NCBI GenBank assembly: GCA_902477645.1
Contig: CABSIA010000012.1
Location: 1-38,268 of the forward strand
Length of the DNA: 38,268 nt
Direction: 5' to 3'
Source of the DNA: an uncultured Prevotella sp.
Lineage (GTDB): Bacteria > Bacteroidota > Bacteroidia > Bacteroidales > Bacteroidaceae
In this document: piece by piece, positions 8,308-15,272 of the stretch
Layout of the letters: the number at the start of each line of letters is the position of its first letter
Numbering within the stretch: the first letter of the stretch is position 1
Notes under the pieces: generated by a model
Databases searched by the model: none
What the model saw: the letters and a program-made list of their open reading frames with translations, nothing else
Told to the model about the DNA's origin: nothing
Position numbers and translations under genes: made by a program

Positions 8308-10248
8308 ATGAAAAAAAATCTACTTAAAACAATGCTCGTGGCTATAGGTATGGCCATTGGGGGAGGTAATGGTGCGTGGGCTTATGATGTCCCTGAAAGT
8401 TTAGAAGTCAAAGAAGTGCTTCTTGGTACATTGAATAACAACATTGTTAACGCAGAGACTTTTGATGCTGACGATTCGCAGATTCCGGCATGGACTAATC
8501 CTGGTGCTTTTTCTATTGCAGAAATTCCAACAAGTTCATGGGATAATCTTGCTTTAAATATGTCAGGAAAGGCTATGAGGCTTGGTTCGAGATCTGTGCA
8601 TGATTTATCATTTAATACGCCAAAGACTTCAGGAAAAATTGTCTTTTCTGTAGATGCATATATAGGCACTCATCAAAAACAAATCCAATTTATAGATGCA
8701 AATGATAATATTGTGGCATATTTTGCTTATTCTGATAGAAGTGCAAGCAATGGCCGTTTATATAATCAGCCATATCTATTTGTTGGTGAAACTTATACAG
8801 AATTAGCAGAGATAGCAGGAACATATAGTATTGGTGATACCTATTTAGGAACAAGAGACCGTGAATATCAAATTACAGAATTTGTAATTGATCTTGATAA
8901 CAATACTATAAGCTATAATGGAAAAATAATGGACCGTCGTAGAAGTAATGGTTGGTTTTCAGACAATGCAACTATTACATTTTCCTCTCAAATAGCAGGT
9001 ATTAAAGGTATTCGCATTGATGCTACTCTATGTGGAAACAATACCTATTATGCTTATTTTGATAATATGTCGTTATACCATGTTGATGCAAAAGCAGGTT
9101 CCTACCAGTATGTGGTAAATGCTGTAGATGGTGAGAATATTATCAAGGAAATCGCATCTGGAACAACTGTTCCTGATGAAGATACATATGTGTATTATCC
9201 ATATGCTATTAACACAGAAGATGGTTGGTACACAACTACAGAATATTTGGGAACTGCTATCACAAATTCGGGTACAATTTCTGTTCCATATACAAAAGAA
9301 GAAGATATAGTTGCTTTTGTAGAGGGAGAAGATGCAGTTGTAGATGGAGCTGAGACACTTGGTTACTCAAACGGAAAAGTAGGGCATGTCGCAGCCCAGA
9401 ATTATACAGACCGTGGTATATCAATGGGAGAATTAGAGCCTGGAAAATATAAATTCGTTGTGTCGGTAGTAAGAAATGAAACACGTAGCGTAGTATTACG
9501 TGATGCAAGCTCTCGTGATTCTGAGACAAATAAAATTGCAGAAACCTCAAGCAGAGGCTTACAAACTATTGAATTTACACTGCCAACACCAACCAAACTT
9601 CTTGTGAATGGAAGAAACTCAGGATCTTCAAAAGCTAATCAGTCAGCAGACTTCGACTACGTTTATATTCAACGTGTTGGCGACGCTACCGAGACCGTTT
9701 CTGTAGGCGAGTCTGGTCTTTCTACATATTGCCCAACCGTAGATCTCGACTTCTCTGCTTCTCTGAATATTAATGCTTATGCTGCAAAGATAAATGGTGA
9801 CGTTGTTGAGTTGACAAAGGTTAACACCGTTAAGGCTGGCGAAGGCATATTGCTCAGCACAGAGGGTCAGGGTGCTCAGACTGAGGAAATTGCAATAGCA
9901 AGCGCAACTGAGGATAACGCTAACGACTTCATCGGCGTTATAGAAGCTATGGTGTTGCCAGAGGCTGCTGATGGTGATGTAAACTACGTACTTTCTAAGA
10001 AAGATGGCGTTGTTGGTTTCTTCAGAGCTAACAACACAAACATTGCTGCAGGCAAGGCTTATCTGAAAGTTCCGGCAGAGGCTGCTGCCAAGGGCTTGAA
10101 GATGGTATTCGGCGACACAACCGGCATCAGTGAGGTTGCTGCTCCTGCCAAGAACGACGGTGCTTTCTATACCCTGAGCGGTGTACGTGTGGAGAGTCCT
10201 GTTAAGGGTGTCTACATCCATAATGGTAAAAAAGTTGTTGTTAAGTAA
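8308..10248 (+). CDS. Secreted protein with type IX-like C-terminal sorting tail
   Basis: This 646-residue protein has a signal peptide (cleavage likely after AWA, about residue 25) and no catalytic motif I recognise. Residues from about 30 to 260 read like a beta-rich, lectin- or concanavalin-like region, which is an inference from composition only. The part from about 465 (GLSTYCPTVDLDFSA) to 610 resembles the module that often precedes sorting tails in Prevotella secreted proteins. The end, FYTLSGVRVESPVKGVYIHN followed by GKKVVVK, fits the type IX secretion tail pattern, so the protein is probably exported across the outer membrane and anchored or released. Base composition changes inside the gene: up to about 9650 it is clearly AT-richer than the last 600 bases, suggesting a mosaic origin. 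A 59-aa peptide gene follows 48 bases downstream. Confidence 0.8.
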   Translation: MKKNLLKTMLVAIGMAIGGGNGAWAYDVPESLEVKEVLLGTLNNNIVNAETFDADDSQIPAWTNPGAFSIAEIPTSSWDNLALNMSGKAMRLGSRSVHDLSFNTPKTSGKIVFSVDAYIGTHQKQIQFIDANDNIVAYFAYSDRSASNGRLYNQPYLFVGETYTELAEIAGTYSIGDTYLGTRDREYQITEFVIDLDNNTISYNGKIMDRRRSNGWFSDNATITFSSQIAGIKGIRIDATLCGNNTYYAYFDNMSLYHVDAKAGSYQYVVNAVDGENIIKEIASGTTVPDEDTYVYYPYAINTEDGWYTTTEYLGTAITNSGTISVPYTKEEDIVAFVEGEDAVVDGAETLGYSNGKVGHVAAQNYTDRGISMGELEPGKYKFVVSVVRNETRSVVLRDASSRDSETNKIAETSSRGLQTIEFTLPTPTKLLVNGRNSGSSKANQSADFDYVYIQRVGDATETVSVGESGLSTYCPTVDLDFSASLNINAYAAKINGDVVELTKVNTVKAGEGILLSTEGQGAQTEEIAIASATEDNANDFIGVIEAMVLPEAADGDVNYVLSKKDGVVGFFRANNTNIAAGKAYLKVPAEAAAKGLKMVFGDTTGISEVAAPAKNDGAFYTLSGVRVESPVKGVYIHNGKKVVVK

Positions 10249-10296
10249 ACGACAAGAAAACAAATACAAATAACAAATCATAAAAACAAGACAAAA

Positions 10297-10476
10297 ATGA
10301 AAAAGCAATATATAAAGCCAGCCGTAAACGTGATGAAAGTTGAGACAGAACAGATTATGGCTGCGTCAAATGGCGGTGTAATAACAAACGGCAGTAATGG
10401 TAGTGGAAACCTGAACAACGGTTATGCAGATGGTGACGCTATGTCTAAGGGACATTACAGTGTGTGGGAAGACTAA
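10297..10476 (+). CDS. Small 59-aa peptide of the MKKxYIKP type
   Basis: ATG at 10297 to TAA at 10474-10476 encodes 59 residues. The N-terminus MKKQYIKP, followed by a short amphipathic stretch and EQIMAAS, resembles a class of short, poorly characterised peptides I have seen in Bacteroidales genomes. The remainder is Gly/Asn/Ser-rich (NGGVITNGSNGSGNLNNG) and ends KGHYSVWED. There is no signal peptide or membrane segment. It is 48 bases behind the sorting-tail protein on the same strand and is followed by a terminator-like hairpin, so the two are likely co-expressed. A conserved leader-like head with a variable Gly-rich tail is reminiscent of peptide precursors, but no modification enzyme is nearby. 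Function unknown. Confidence 0.72.
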   Translation: MKKQYIKPAVNVMKVETEQIMAASNGGVITNGSNGSGNLNNGYADGDAMSKGHYSVWED

Positions 10477-10546
10477 GAATAAATAGCGGCATAGTCCGCA
10501 CTGATGGTTGACATTATTCAACATGCGGATGTCGATAACGAACAGA

Positions 10547-10585
10547 CTGGAGCAATACCGATTAGGTATTAGCTCCGGTTTGTGT
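10547..10585 (+). terminator. Probable terminator after the 59-aa peptide gene
   Basis: CTGGAGCAATACC (10547-10559) pairs with GGTATTAGCTCCGG (10565-10578), with one bulged A and a 5-base loop. A weak TTTGTGT follows. Confidence 0.5.
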
Positions 10586-10588
10586 AAT

Positions 10589-10616
10589 CTGTAGGGCCGC
10601 TATGTATAGCGGCCGC
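10589..10616 (+). repeat. GTAGGGCCGC palindromic repeat, copy 2
   Basis: Begins CTGTAGGGCCGCTATGTATA and ends GCGGCCGCA. The left arm is identical to copy 1; the outer part of the right arm has diverged to the GGCCGCA variant shared with copies 3 and 4. Confidence 0.85.
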
Positions 10617-10638
10617 AAGCAAAAAACGCATTCAGAAA

Positions 10639-10688
10639 CGCATTCAAAAAACGCAAGCAGCACGCCCTGCTTGCGTTTTTTGAATGCG
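10639..10688. terminator. Perfect 22-bp inverted repeat, likely bidirectional terminator
   Basis: Arm 10639-10660 (CGCATTC, six A, CGCAAGCAG) is the exact reverse complement of 10667-10688, with a 6-base loop CACGCC. The inner stem GCAAGCAG/CTGCTTGC is followed by G and six T on either strand, as expected for a two-way terminator. Confidence 0.75.
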
Positions 10689-10770
10689 GCCGTTACACGT
10701 GACACCCCTGCATTGTAACGGGCGAAACAAGAAATATTCTTAAATACTTGCTTTTAAGCATCGAATTTCG

Positions 10771-10778
10771 TAATTTTG
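10771..10778 (+). promoter_or_regulatory. Bacteroidetes -7 promoter element for the suf operon
   Basis: TAATTTTG matches TAnnTTTG, and CTTG at 10747-10750 is placed 20 bases upstream as a -33 box. The expected transcript start falls near 10785, leaving a leader of about 40 bases before the sufB ATG at 10826. Confidence 0.72.
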
Positions 10779-10825
10779 CAGGCTGAATGTCGTGTTACAC
10801 TCTGTGGCATGGCGAAACGACGAAA

Positions 10826-12280
10826 ATGGAAGAGAACAAAGGAAATATTCAAAATGAGTACGTCAGAAAGGTAGCCGAGCAGAAGTACGAGTTTGGCTTC
10901 ACCACTGACGTTCATACTGAAATAATCGAGAGGGGACTCAACGAGGATGTTGTCCGCCTGATTTCTCAGAAGAAAGGCGAACCCGGGTGGATGCTCGAGT
11001 TCCGTCTGAAGGCGTTCAACTATTGGAAAACCCTGAAGCAGCCGTCGTGGGCACACGTTCACCTGCCTGAGATTGACTATCAGGCAATTTCATACTATGC
11101 CGACCCGATGGCAAAAAAGCCGGCAAACAAAGAGATAGACCCGGAACTGGAGAAGACATTCGACAAACTCGGCATTCCACTTGAGGAGCGCCTTGTGTTG
11201 AGTGGCGTAGCCGTAGATGCCATTATGGACTCCGTGTCGGTAAAAACCACTTTCAAGGAACAGCTGCGTGAGAAAGGAATTATTTTCTGCAGCATTGGCG
11301 AGGCCATAAAAGAGCATCCCGGCCTCGTACGCCAATATCTTGGCACCGTTGTCCCTTACCGTGACAATTTCTATGCCGCATTGAACTCCGCCGTGTTTAG
11401 CGACGGCTCTTTCGTATATATTCCGAAAGGTGTGCGCTGCCCGATGGAGCTGAGCAGCTATTTCAGAATAAACGCGCGCAATACCGGACAGTTTGAGCGC
11501 ACACTGATAGTTGCCGACGACAGCTCATACGTCAGCTACCTTGAGGGCTGTACGGCGCCAATGCGTGATGAGAACCAGTTGCATGCCGCCATCGTGGAGA
11601 TTATTGTCAACGACAATGCCGAGGTGAAATACTCAACCGTTCAGAACTGGTATCCGGGCGACGAGAACGGAAAGGGCGGTGTTTATAACCTTGTCACAAA
11701 GCGTGGCGATCTGAGAGGCGTAAACTCAAAACTGTCGTGGACGCAGGTCGAGACAGGCTCTGCCATAACATGGAAATATCCGTCGTGTGTGCTCCGTGGC
11801 GACAATTCTGTGGCTGAGTTCTATTCCGTAGCCGTAACGAACCATTATCAGGAGGCCGATACAGGCACAAAAATGATACACATGGGCAAAAATACCCGTA
11901 GCACCATAATTTCGAAAGGTATCTCGGCAGGTCACAGCCAGAACTCGTACCGTGGACTCGTAAGGGCAACGGCTAATGCCGACAATGCCCGCAACTACAG
12001 CTCGTGCGACTCGCTGTTGCTCGGCAGTGAATGCGGTGCGCATACTTTCCCGTATATGGATGCCCACAACGACACCGCCGTGTTTGAGCATGAGGCTACG
12101 ACATCGAAAATCAGCGAGGACCAGCTCTTCTATTGCAACCAGCGCGGCATTCCGACAGAGCAGGCTGTGGGGCTGATAGTAAACGGATATGCCAAGGACG
12201 TTCTGAACAAACTGCCAATGGAGTTTGCTGTTGAGGCTCAGAAACTTCTCAACGTGTCATTGGAGGGCACGGTGGGATAA
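10826..12280 (+). CDS. sufB: Fe-S cluster assembly scaffold SufB
   Basis: SufB is the scaffold subunit of the SufBCD complex on which iron-sulfur clusters are built in the cytoplasm. The 484-residue protein starts MEENKGNIQNEYV and carries family blocks such as FCSIGEAIKEHP, VFSDGSFVYIPKGVRCPMELSS, YLEGCTAPMRDENQLHAA and QLFYCNQRGIPTEQA near the C-terminus. It is full length. I chose ATG 10826 over the in-frame ATG 10787 because the latter sits at the predicted transcript start and would add 13 residues without family resemblance. It is the first gene of a suf cluster, but 889 bases carrying a transposase gene and palindromes separate it from sufC. Confidence 0.95.
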   Translation: MEENKGNIQNEYVRKVAEQKYEFGFTTDVHTEIIERGLNEDVVRLISQKKGEPGWMLEFRLKAFNYWKTLKQPSWAHVHLPEIDYQAISYYADPMAKKPANKEIDPELEKTFDKLGIPLEERLVLSGVAVDAIMDSVSVKTTFKEQLREKGIIFCSIGEAIKEHPGLVRQYLGTVVPYRDNFYAALNSAVFSDGSFVYIPKGVRCPMELSSYFRINARNTGQFERTLIVADDSSYVSYLEGCTAPMRDENQLHAAIVEIIVNDNAEVKYSTVQNWYPGDENGKGGVYNLVTKRGDLRGVNSKLSWTQVETGSAITWKYPSCVLRGDNSVAEFYSVAVTNHYQEADTGTKMIHMGKNTRSTIISKGISAGHSQNSYRGLVRATANADNARNYSSCDSLLLGSECGAHTFPYMDAHNDTAVFEHEATTSKISEDQLFYCNQRGIPTEQAVGLIVNGYAKDVLNKLPMEFAVEAQKLLNVSLEGTVG

Positions 12281-12614
12281 TGTGATAAAAATAACAGTTT
12301 CACAAATGTTGAAAATAAAAGACAATAAAGGCTTATGCTCAATTGATGCGCCCTGAAAGGGCAAATGGCGTAAATTATCAATGGCTGTTATGCCTATGCC
12401 CTTTCAGGGCGCATTCCTCACGCATGCATTGCGTACCCAGGGCGTTGCCCTGGGCTGATCGCATGTTGGGCATTTATGTTATTTGTGAATAAACGGGAAA
12501 TGCGCAAGCAATGCGCCCTGAAAGGGCAAACGGCGCTTAGCCCAGGGCAACGCCCTGGGGTAGAAAACATAATCAATCCATGCGCCCTGAAAGGGCACAG
12601 GCGTAAAAATAATC
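12281..12614 (+). other. Palindrome-rich gap between sufB and the transposase
   Basis: This 334-base stretch is filled with the GCCCTGAAAGGGC and CCCAGGGC-type palindromes listed separately. A 62-codon frame through it (12476-12664) is a by-product of the repeats and is not called a gene. Confidence 0.85.
12347..12597. repeat. Array of REP-like palindromes upstream of the transposase
   Basis: Four copies of TGCGCCCTGAAAGGGCA lie at 12347-12363, 12397-12413 (inverted), 12512-12528 and 12581-12597. Each has a GCCCT/AGGGC stem and GAA loop. Two copies of a second palindrome lie between them: CCCAGGGC-GTT-GCCCTGGG at 12436-12454 and CCCAGGGC-AAC-GCCCTGGG at 12541-12559. The first and second units form a head-to-head pair. 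Confidence 0.92.
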
Positions 12615-13070
12615 ATGGCACAATCATTAAGCAAAATATACATTCACCTGATATTCCACATTAAAACAACAAGCCCGGTAATTCGTGAAATGGATTTGGA
12701 ACGCATACATTCATATATCGGTCAACTGATAAATGTAAATGAATGCAATGTGATACAGGTTGGGGGCGTTGGCGATCATGTTCACATTCTTTTTCAGCTG
12801 TCCAAGAATGTGAGTTTGTCGCATGTTGCGGAGGAGGTAAAGCGTAAAAGCAGCAAATGGATCAAATCCCTTGATTCTTATTACTGCATGTTCGAGTGGC
12901 AAAGTGGCTATGGTGCATTTTCTGTGAGCCAGTCTATAGTAGCCAAGACATTGCAATATGTTAAGAATCAGCGTGAACATCATACGAAACGGACATTCAG
13001 AGAAGAATATATTGATTTTTTGAAGATCTATGGTATTGAATATAACGAGGAATATGTGTTTAGGGATTGA
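12615..13070 (+). CDS. tnpA: IS200/IS605-type Y1 transposase (TnpA or RAYT)
   Basis: This 151-residue protein matches the single-domain HUH transposases that cut and rejoin single-stranded DNA at hairpins. The HUH motif is HVH at residues 55-57 within GDHVHILF. The likely catalytic tyrosine is Tyr115 in TLQYVKNQREHH, followed by the family-typical KRTFREEYIDFLK. The start LSKIYIHLIFH also fits. Length is that of an intact enzyme. No TnpB/IscB accessory gene is present. ATG 12615 lies 17 bases after one palindrome and the stop is 39 bases before another, the arrangement expected if the protein recognises these hairpins. Located between sufB and sufC in the operon direction. Intact, so potentially active. 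Confidence 0.9.
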   Translation: MAQSLSKIYIHLIFHIKTTSPVIREMDLERIHSYIGQLINVNECNVIQVGGVGDHVHILFQLSKNVSLSHVAEEVKRKSSKWIKSLDSYYCMFEWQSGYGAFSVSQSIVAKTLQYVKNQREHHTKRTFREEYIDFLKIYGIEYNEEYVFRD

Positions 13071-13109
13071 TATGTTTGGTGGAGAAATAAATGGCAAAAT
13101 AGCAATTGA

Positions 13110-13126
13110 TGCGCCCTGAAAGGGCA
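13110..13126 (+). repeat. REP-like palindrome downstream of the transposase
   Basis: TGCGCCCTGAAAGGGCA, fifth copy of the family, followed by CAGGCGT exactly as in the copy at 12581-12597. It lies 43 bases before the sufC ATG. Confidence 0.9.
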
Positions 13127-13169
13127 CAGGCGTTCATTGTTTACATCATAATGAAATATTATTTAGATT

Positions 13170-13922
13170 ATGTTAGAAGTAAAAAATCTTCATGCGACAA
13201 TCGCAGACAAGGAAATATTACGTGGCATAGACCTCACGATAAAAGACGGAGAAGTGCATGCCATAATGGGGCCTAACGGCTCGGGAAAGTCAACGCTGTC
13301 AGCTGTGCTTACAGGCAATCCGCTTTACACCGTGACAGAGGGCGAGGCAATTTTCAACGGCAAAGACCTGTTGCAGATGAAACCCGAGGACAGGGCACAC
13401 GAGGGACTTTTCCTGTCGTTCCAATATCCGGTGGAAATTCCCGGAGTCTCAATGACGAACTTCATGAAGGCGGCCATCAACGAGAAACGTAAATACGAGG
13501 GATTGGAGCCTCTGAATGCCTCAGATTTCATAAAGCTGATGCGTGAGAAACAAAAACTCGTAGGTCTTGACGGAAAGCTTGCCCGACGATCTGTAAACGA
13601 GGGTTTCAGCGGAGGTGAGAAGAAACGCAACGAGATTTTCCAGATGGCTATGCTGGAGCCGAAGCTCTCGATACTCGATGAGACTGACTCGGGGCTCGAT
13701 GTCGACGCAATGCGGATTGTTGCCGATGGCGTAAACCGTATGCACACCGCCGAGACCTCGACCATCGTCATCACCCACTATGAGCGGCTGCTCGATATGA
13801 TAAAGCCCGACGTGGTGCATGTATTGTATAAGGGGCGCATAGTGAAAACCGCAGGTCCTGAGCTTGCCAAGGAAATAGAGAAGAGAGGTTATGACTGGAT
13901 AAAAGCTGAGGTCAATGAATAG
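13170..13922 (+). CDS. sufC: Fe-S assembly ATPase SufC
   Basis: SufC is the ABC-type ATPase of the SufBCD scaffold. The 250-residue protein has Walker A GPNGSGKST (34-42), the Suf-specific FSGGEKKRNEI signature (146-155) and Walker B LSILDETDSGLD (166-177), and has no membrane segments, as expected for a soluble partner. Length is typical. The sufD ATG overlaps its stop by 8 bases, so translation is coupled. I see no TAnnTTTG element between the transposase and sufC; expression probably depends on read-through from the sufB promoter across the inserted hairpins. Confidence 0.96.
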   Translation: MLEVKNLHATIADKEILRGIDLTIKDGEVHAIMGPNGSGKSTLSAVLTGNPLYTVTEGEAIFNGKDLLQMKPEDRAHEGLFLSFQYPVEIPGVSMTNFMKAAINEKRKYEGLEPLNASDFIKLMREKQKLVGLDGKLARRSVNEGFSGGEKKRNEIFQMAMLEPKLSILDETDSGLDVDAMRIVADGVNRMHTAETSTIVITHYERLLDMIKPDVVHVLYKGRIVKTAGPELAKEIEKRGYDWIKAEVNE

Positions 13923-15258
13923 CGAGAAACAATATACAGACCTTTACCGCCAGTGTGAGGGAATGATAAAGGCTCATGCTCCGCAGGCAATGAACGGTGT
14001 GCGTGACAAGGCTTTCGATGATTTCTGCCGTATCGGTTTCCCTTCCAGAAAAGTGGAGCGGTACAAATATACCGATATGCAGAAACTCTTCGAGCCCGAC
14101 TATGGCCTGAACCTTAACCGTCTCGAGATACCAGTAAATCCGTATGATGCCTTCAAGTGTGATGTGCCAAATCTCAGCACATCGCTCTATTTTGTCGTCA
14201 ACGATTGTTTTTACGACAAGGCTTTGCCGAAAAGCCATCTGCCAGAGGGTGTCATCGTAGACTCGCTTTCTAAGGTTGCTGCTGAAAATCCTGAGTTGGT
14301 GGGCAGATATTATGCCCGAATTGCCAACACTGCCGACGATGGCGTTACAGCCCTCAACACCATGCTCGCACAGGATGGGCTGTTGGTATATGTGCCAAAG
14401 GATGTGTGTGTGGATAAGGCCGTTCAGGTTATCAACATATTGCGCTCCGATGTCGCCCTGATGGTCAACCGCCGTGTTCTCATAGTCTTGGAGCAGGGCG
14501 CAGAGGCAAAATTGTTGTTTTGCGACCATGCTGCCGATGACCATAATTTTCTTGCCACACAGGTCATTGAGGCTTTCGTCGGCGAGAATGCGCATCTTGA
14601 GCTTTATTGCCTTGAGGAAACCCACTATAAGAGCACCCGTGTAAGCAATGTCTATATAGAGCAACATGCAAACAGCGTTGTGAGCCACAACGTCATCACG
14701 CTCCATAACGGAACCACCCGCAACCGTCTCGACCTCGTTCTCAAGGGTGAGGGCGCAGAGTGTTTTGCAAATGGCTGTGTCATTGCCGACAAAAGCCAGC
14801 ATGTAGACAACAATACGCTCATTGACCATCAGGTAGGGTATTGCAGCTCGCATCAGCTCTATAAATACGTGCTTGGAGATAACTCCTTAGGAGCTTTTGC
14901 CGGGAAAATTCTGGTTCGTAAAGATGCGCAGAAAACGACATCAAACGAGATAAACCAAAATCTCTGCACCACCAAACAGGCTCGTATGTACACCCAGCCG
15001 ATGTTGGAGATTTATGCCGATGACGTGAAATGCTCACATGGCTCAACGGTGGGCCAGCTCAACGATGCCGCAATGTTCTATATGCGTCAGCGTGGAATTA
15101 GCGAGAAAGAGGCACGGCTGTTGCTTGAGTTTGCTTTTGTCAACGAGGTTATAGACAAGATACAGCTTGAGCCGCTGAAAGAGCGTCTGCGCTATCTTGT
15201 AGAGAAACGATTCCGTGGCGAGTTGAGCAAATGCGAGGGTTGCAAATTGTGCAGATAA
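13915..15258 (+). CDS. sufD: Fe-S cluster assembly protein SufD
   Basis: SufD pairs with SufB on the SufC ATPase in cluster assembly. The 447-residue protein shows the family C-terminal core (CSHGSTVGQLNDAAMFYMRQ then RGISEKEARLLLEFAFVNEV) and the VDNNTLIDHQVGYCSSHQLYK block. The N-terminal part has FCRIGFPSRKVERYKYTD, typical of SufD. It overlaps sufC by 8 bases, and sufS begins 14 bases after its stop. Unusually, the last residues are SKCEGCKLCR, a CxxCxxC triad (Cys440, 443, 446) that could hold a metal or cluster; E. coli SufD as I recall it lacks this. Confidence 0.94.
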   Translation: MNSEKQYTDLYRQCEGMIKAHAPQAMNGVRDKAFDDFCRIGFPSRKVERYKYTDMQKLFEPDYGLNLNRLEIPVNPYDAFKCDVPNLSTSLYFVVNDCFYDKALPKSHLPEGVIVDSLSKVAAENPELVGRYYARIANTADDGVTALNTMLAQDGLLVYVPKDVCVDKAVQVINILRSDVALMVNRRVLIVLEQGAEAKLLFCDHAADDHNFLATQVIEAFVGENAHLELYCLEETHYKSTRVSNVYIEQHANSVVSHNVITLHNGTTRNRLDLVLKGEGAECFANGCVIADKSQHVDNNTLIDHQVGYCSSHQLYKYVLGDNSLGAFAGKILVRKDAQKTTSNEINQNLCTTKQARMYTQPMLEIYADDVKCSHGSTVGQLNDAAMFYMRQRGISEKEARLLLEFAFVNEVIDKIQLEPLKERLRYLVEKRFRGELSKCEGCKLCR

Positions 15259-15272
15259 TAAACTTGAATAAT

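Larger units (their letters stand above)
10477..10825 (+). other. Intergenic region with hairpins and the sufB promoter
   Basis: This gap holds a terminator-like hairpin (10547-10578), palindrome copy 2 (10589-10616), a perfect 22-bp inverted repeat (10639-10688) and the sufB promoter (10771-10778). An in-frame ATG at 10787 lies at the expected transcript start and is not taken as the sufB start. Confidence 0.75.
12580..13133 (+). mobile_element. IS200-like or REP-associated transposon unit inside the suf operon
   Basis: A 25-base perfect direct repeat (ATGCGCCCTGAAAGGGCACA plus GGCGT) occurs at 12580-12604 and 13109-13133 and brackets the transposase gene. Hairpins in the same orientation at both ends fit IS200/IS605 biology, in which ends are subterminal hairpins rather than inverted repeats. 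Exact element limits are inferred; the surrounding extra palindromes suggest a REP-associated (RAYT-like) situation instead of, or in addition to, a simple IS. Confidence 0.7.

Noticed and set aside
9643..10308. 221-codon minus-strand ORF opposite the end of the 646-aa protein
   Set aside because: Antisense shadow over the conserved sorting-tail module.
10787..10825. In-frame upstream ATG for sufB
   Set aside because: It lies at the predicted transcript start just after the promoter element, and the extra 13 residues show no family resemblance.
12476..12664. 62-codon ORF upstream of the transposase gene
   Set aside because: It reads through the palindromic repeats and into the transposase start in another frame; the translation is a repeat by-product.
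12340..13133. CRISPR array from repeated GCCCTGAAAGGGC units
   Set aside because: Repeats are short palindromes with irregular spacing and mixed orientation, and there are no cas genes.
13912..14853. 313-codon minus-strand ORF opposite sufD
   Set aside because: Antisense shadow of a well-supported sufD.
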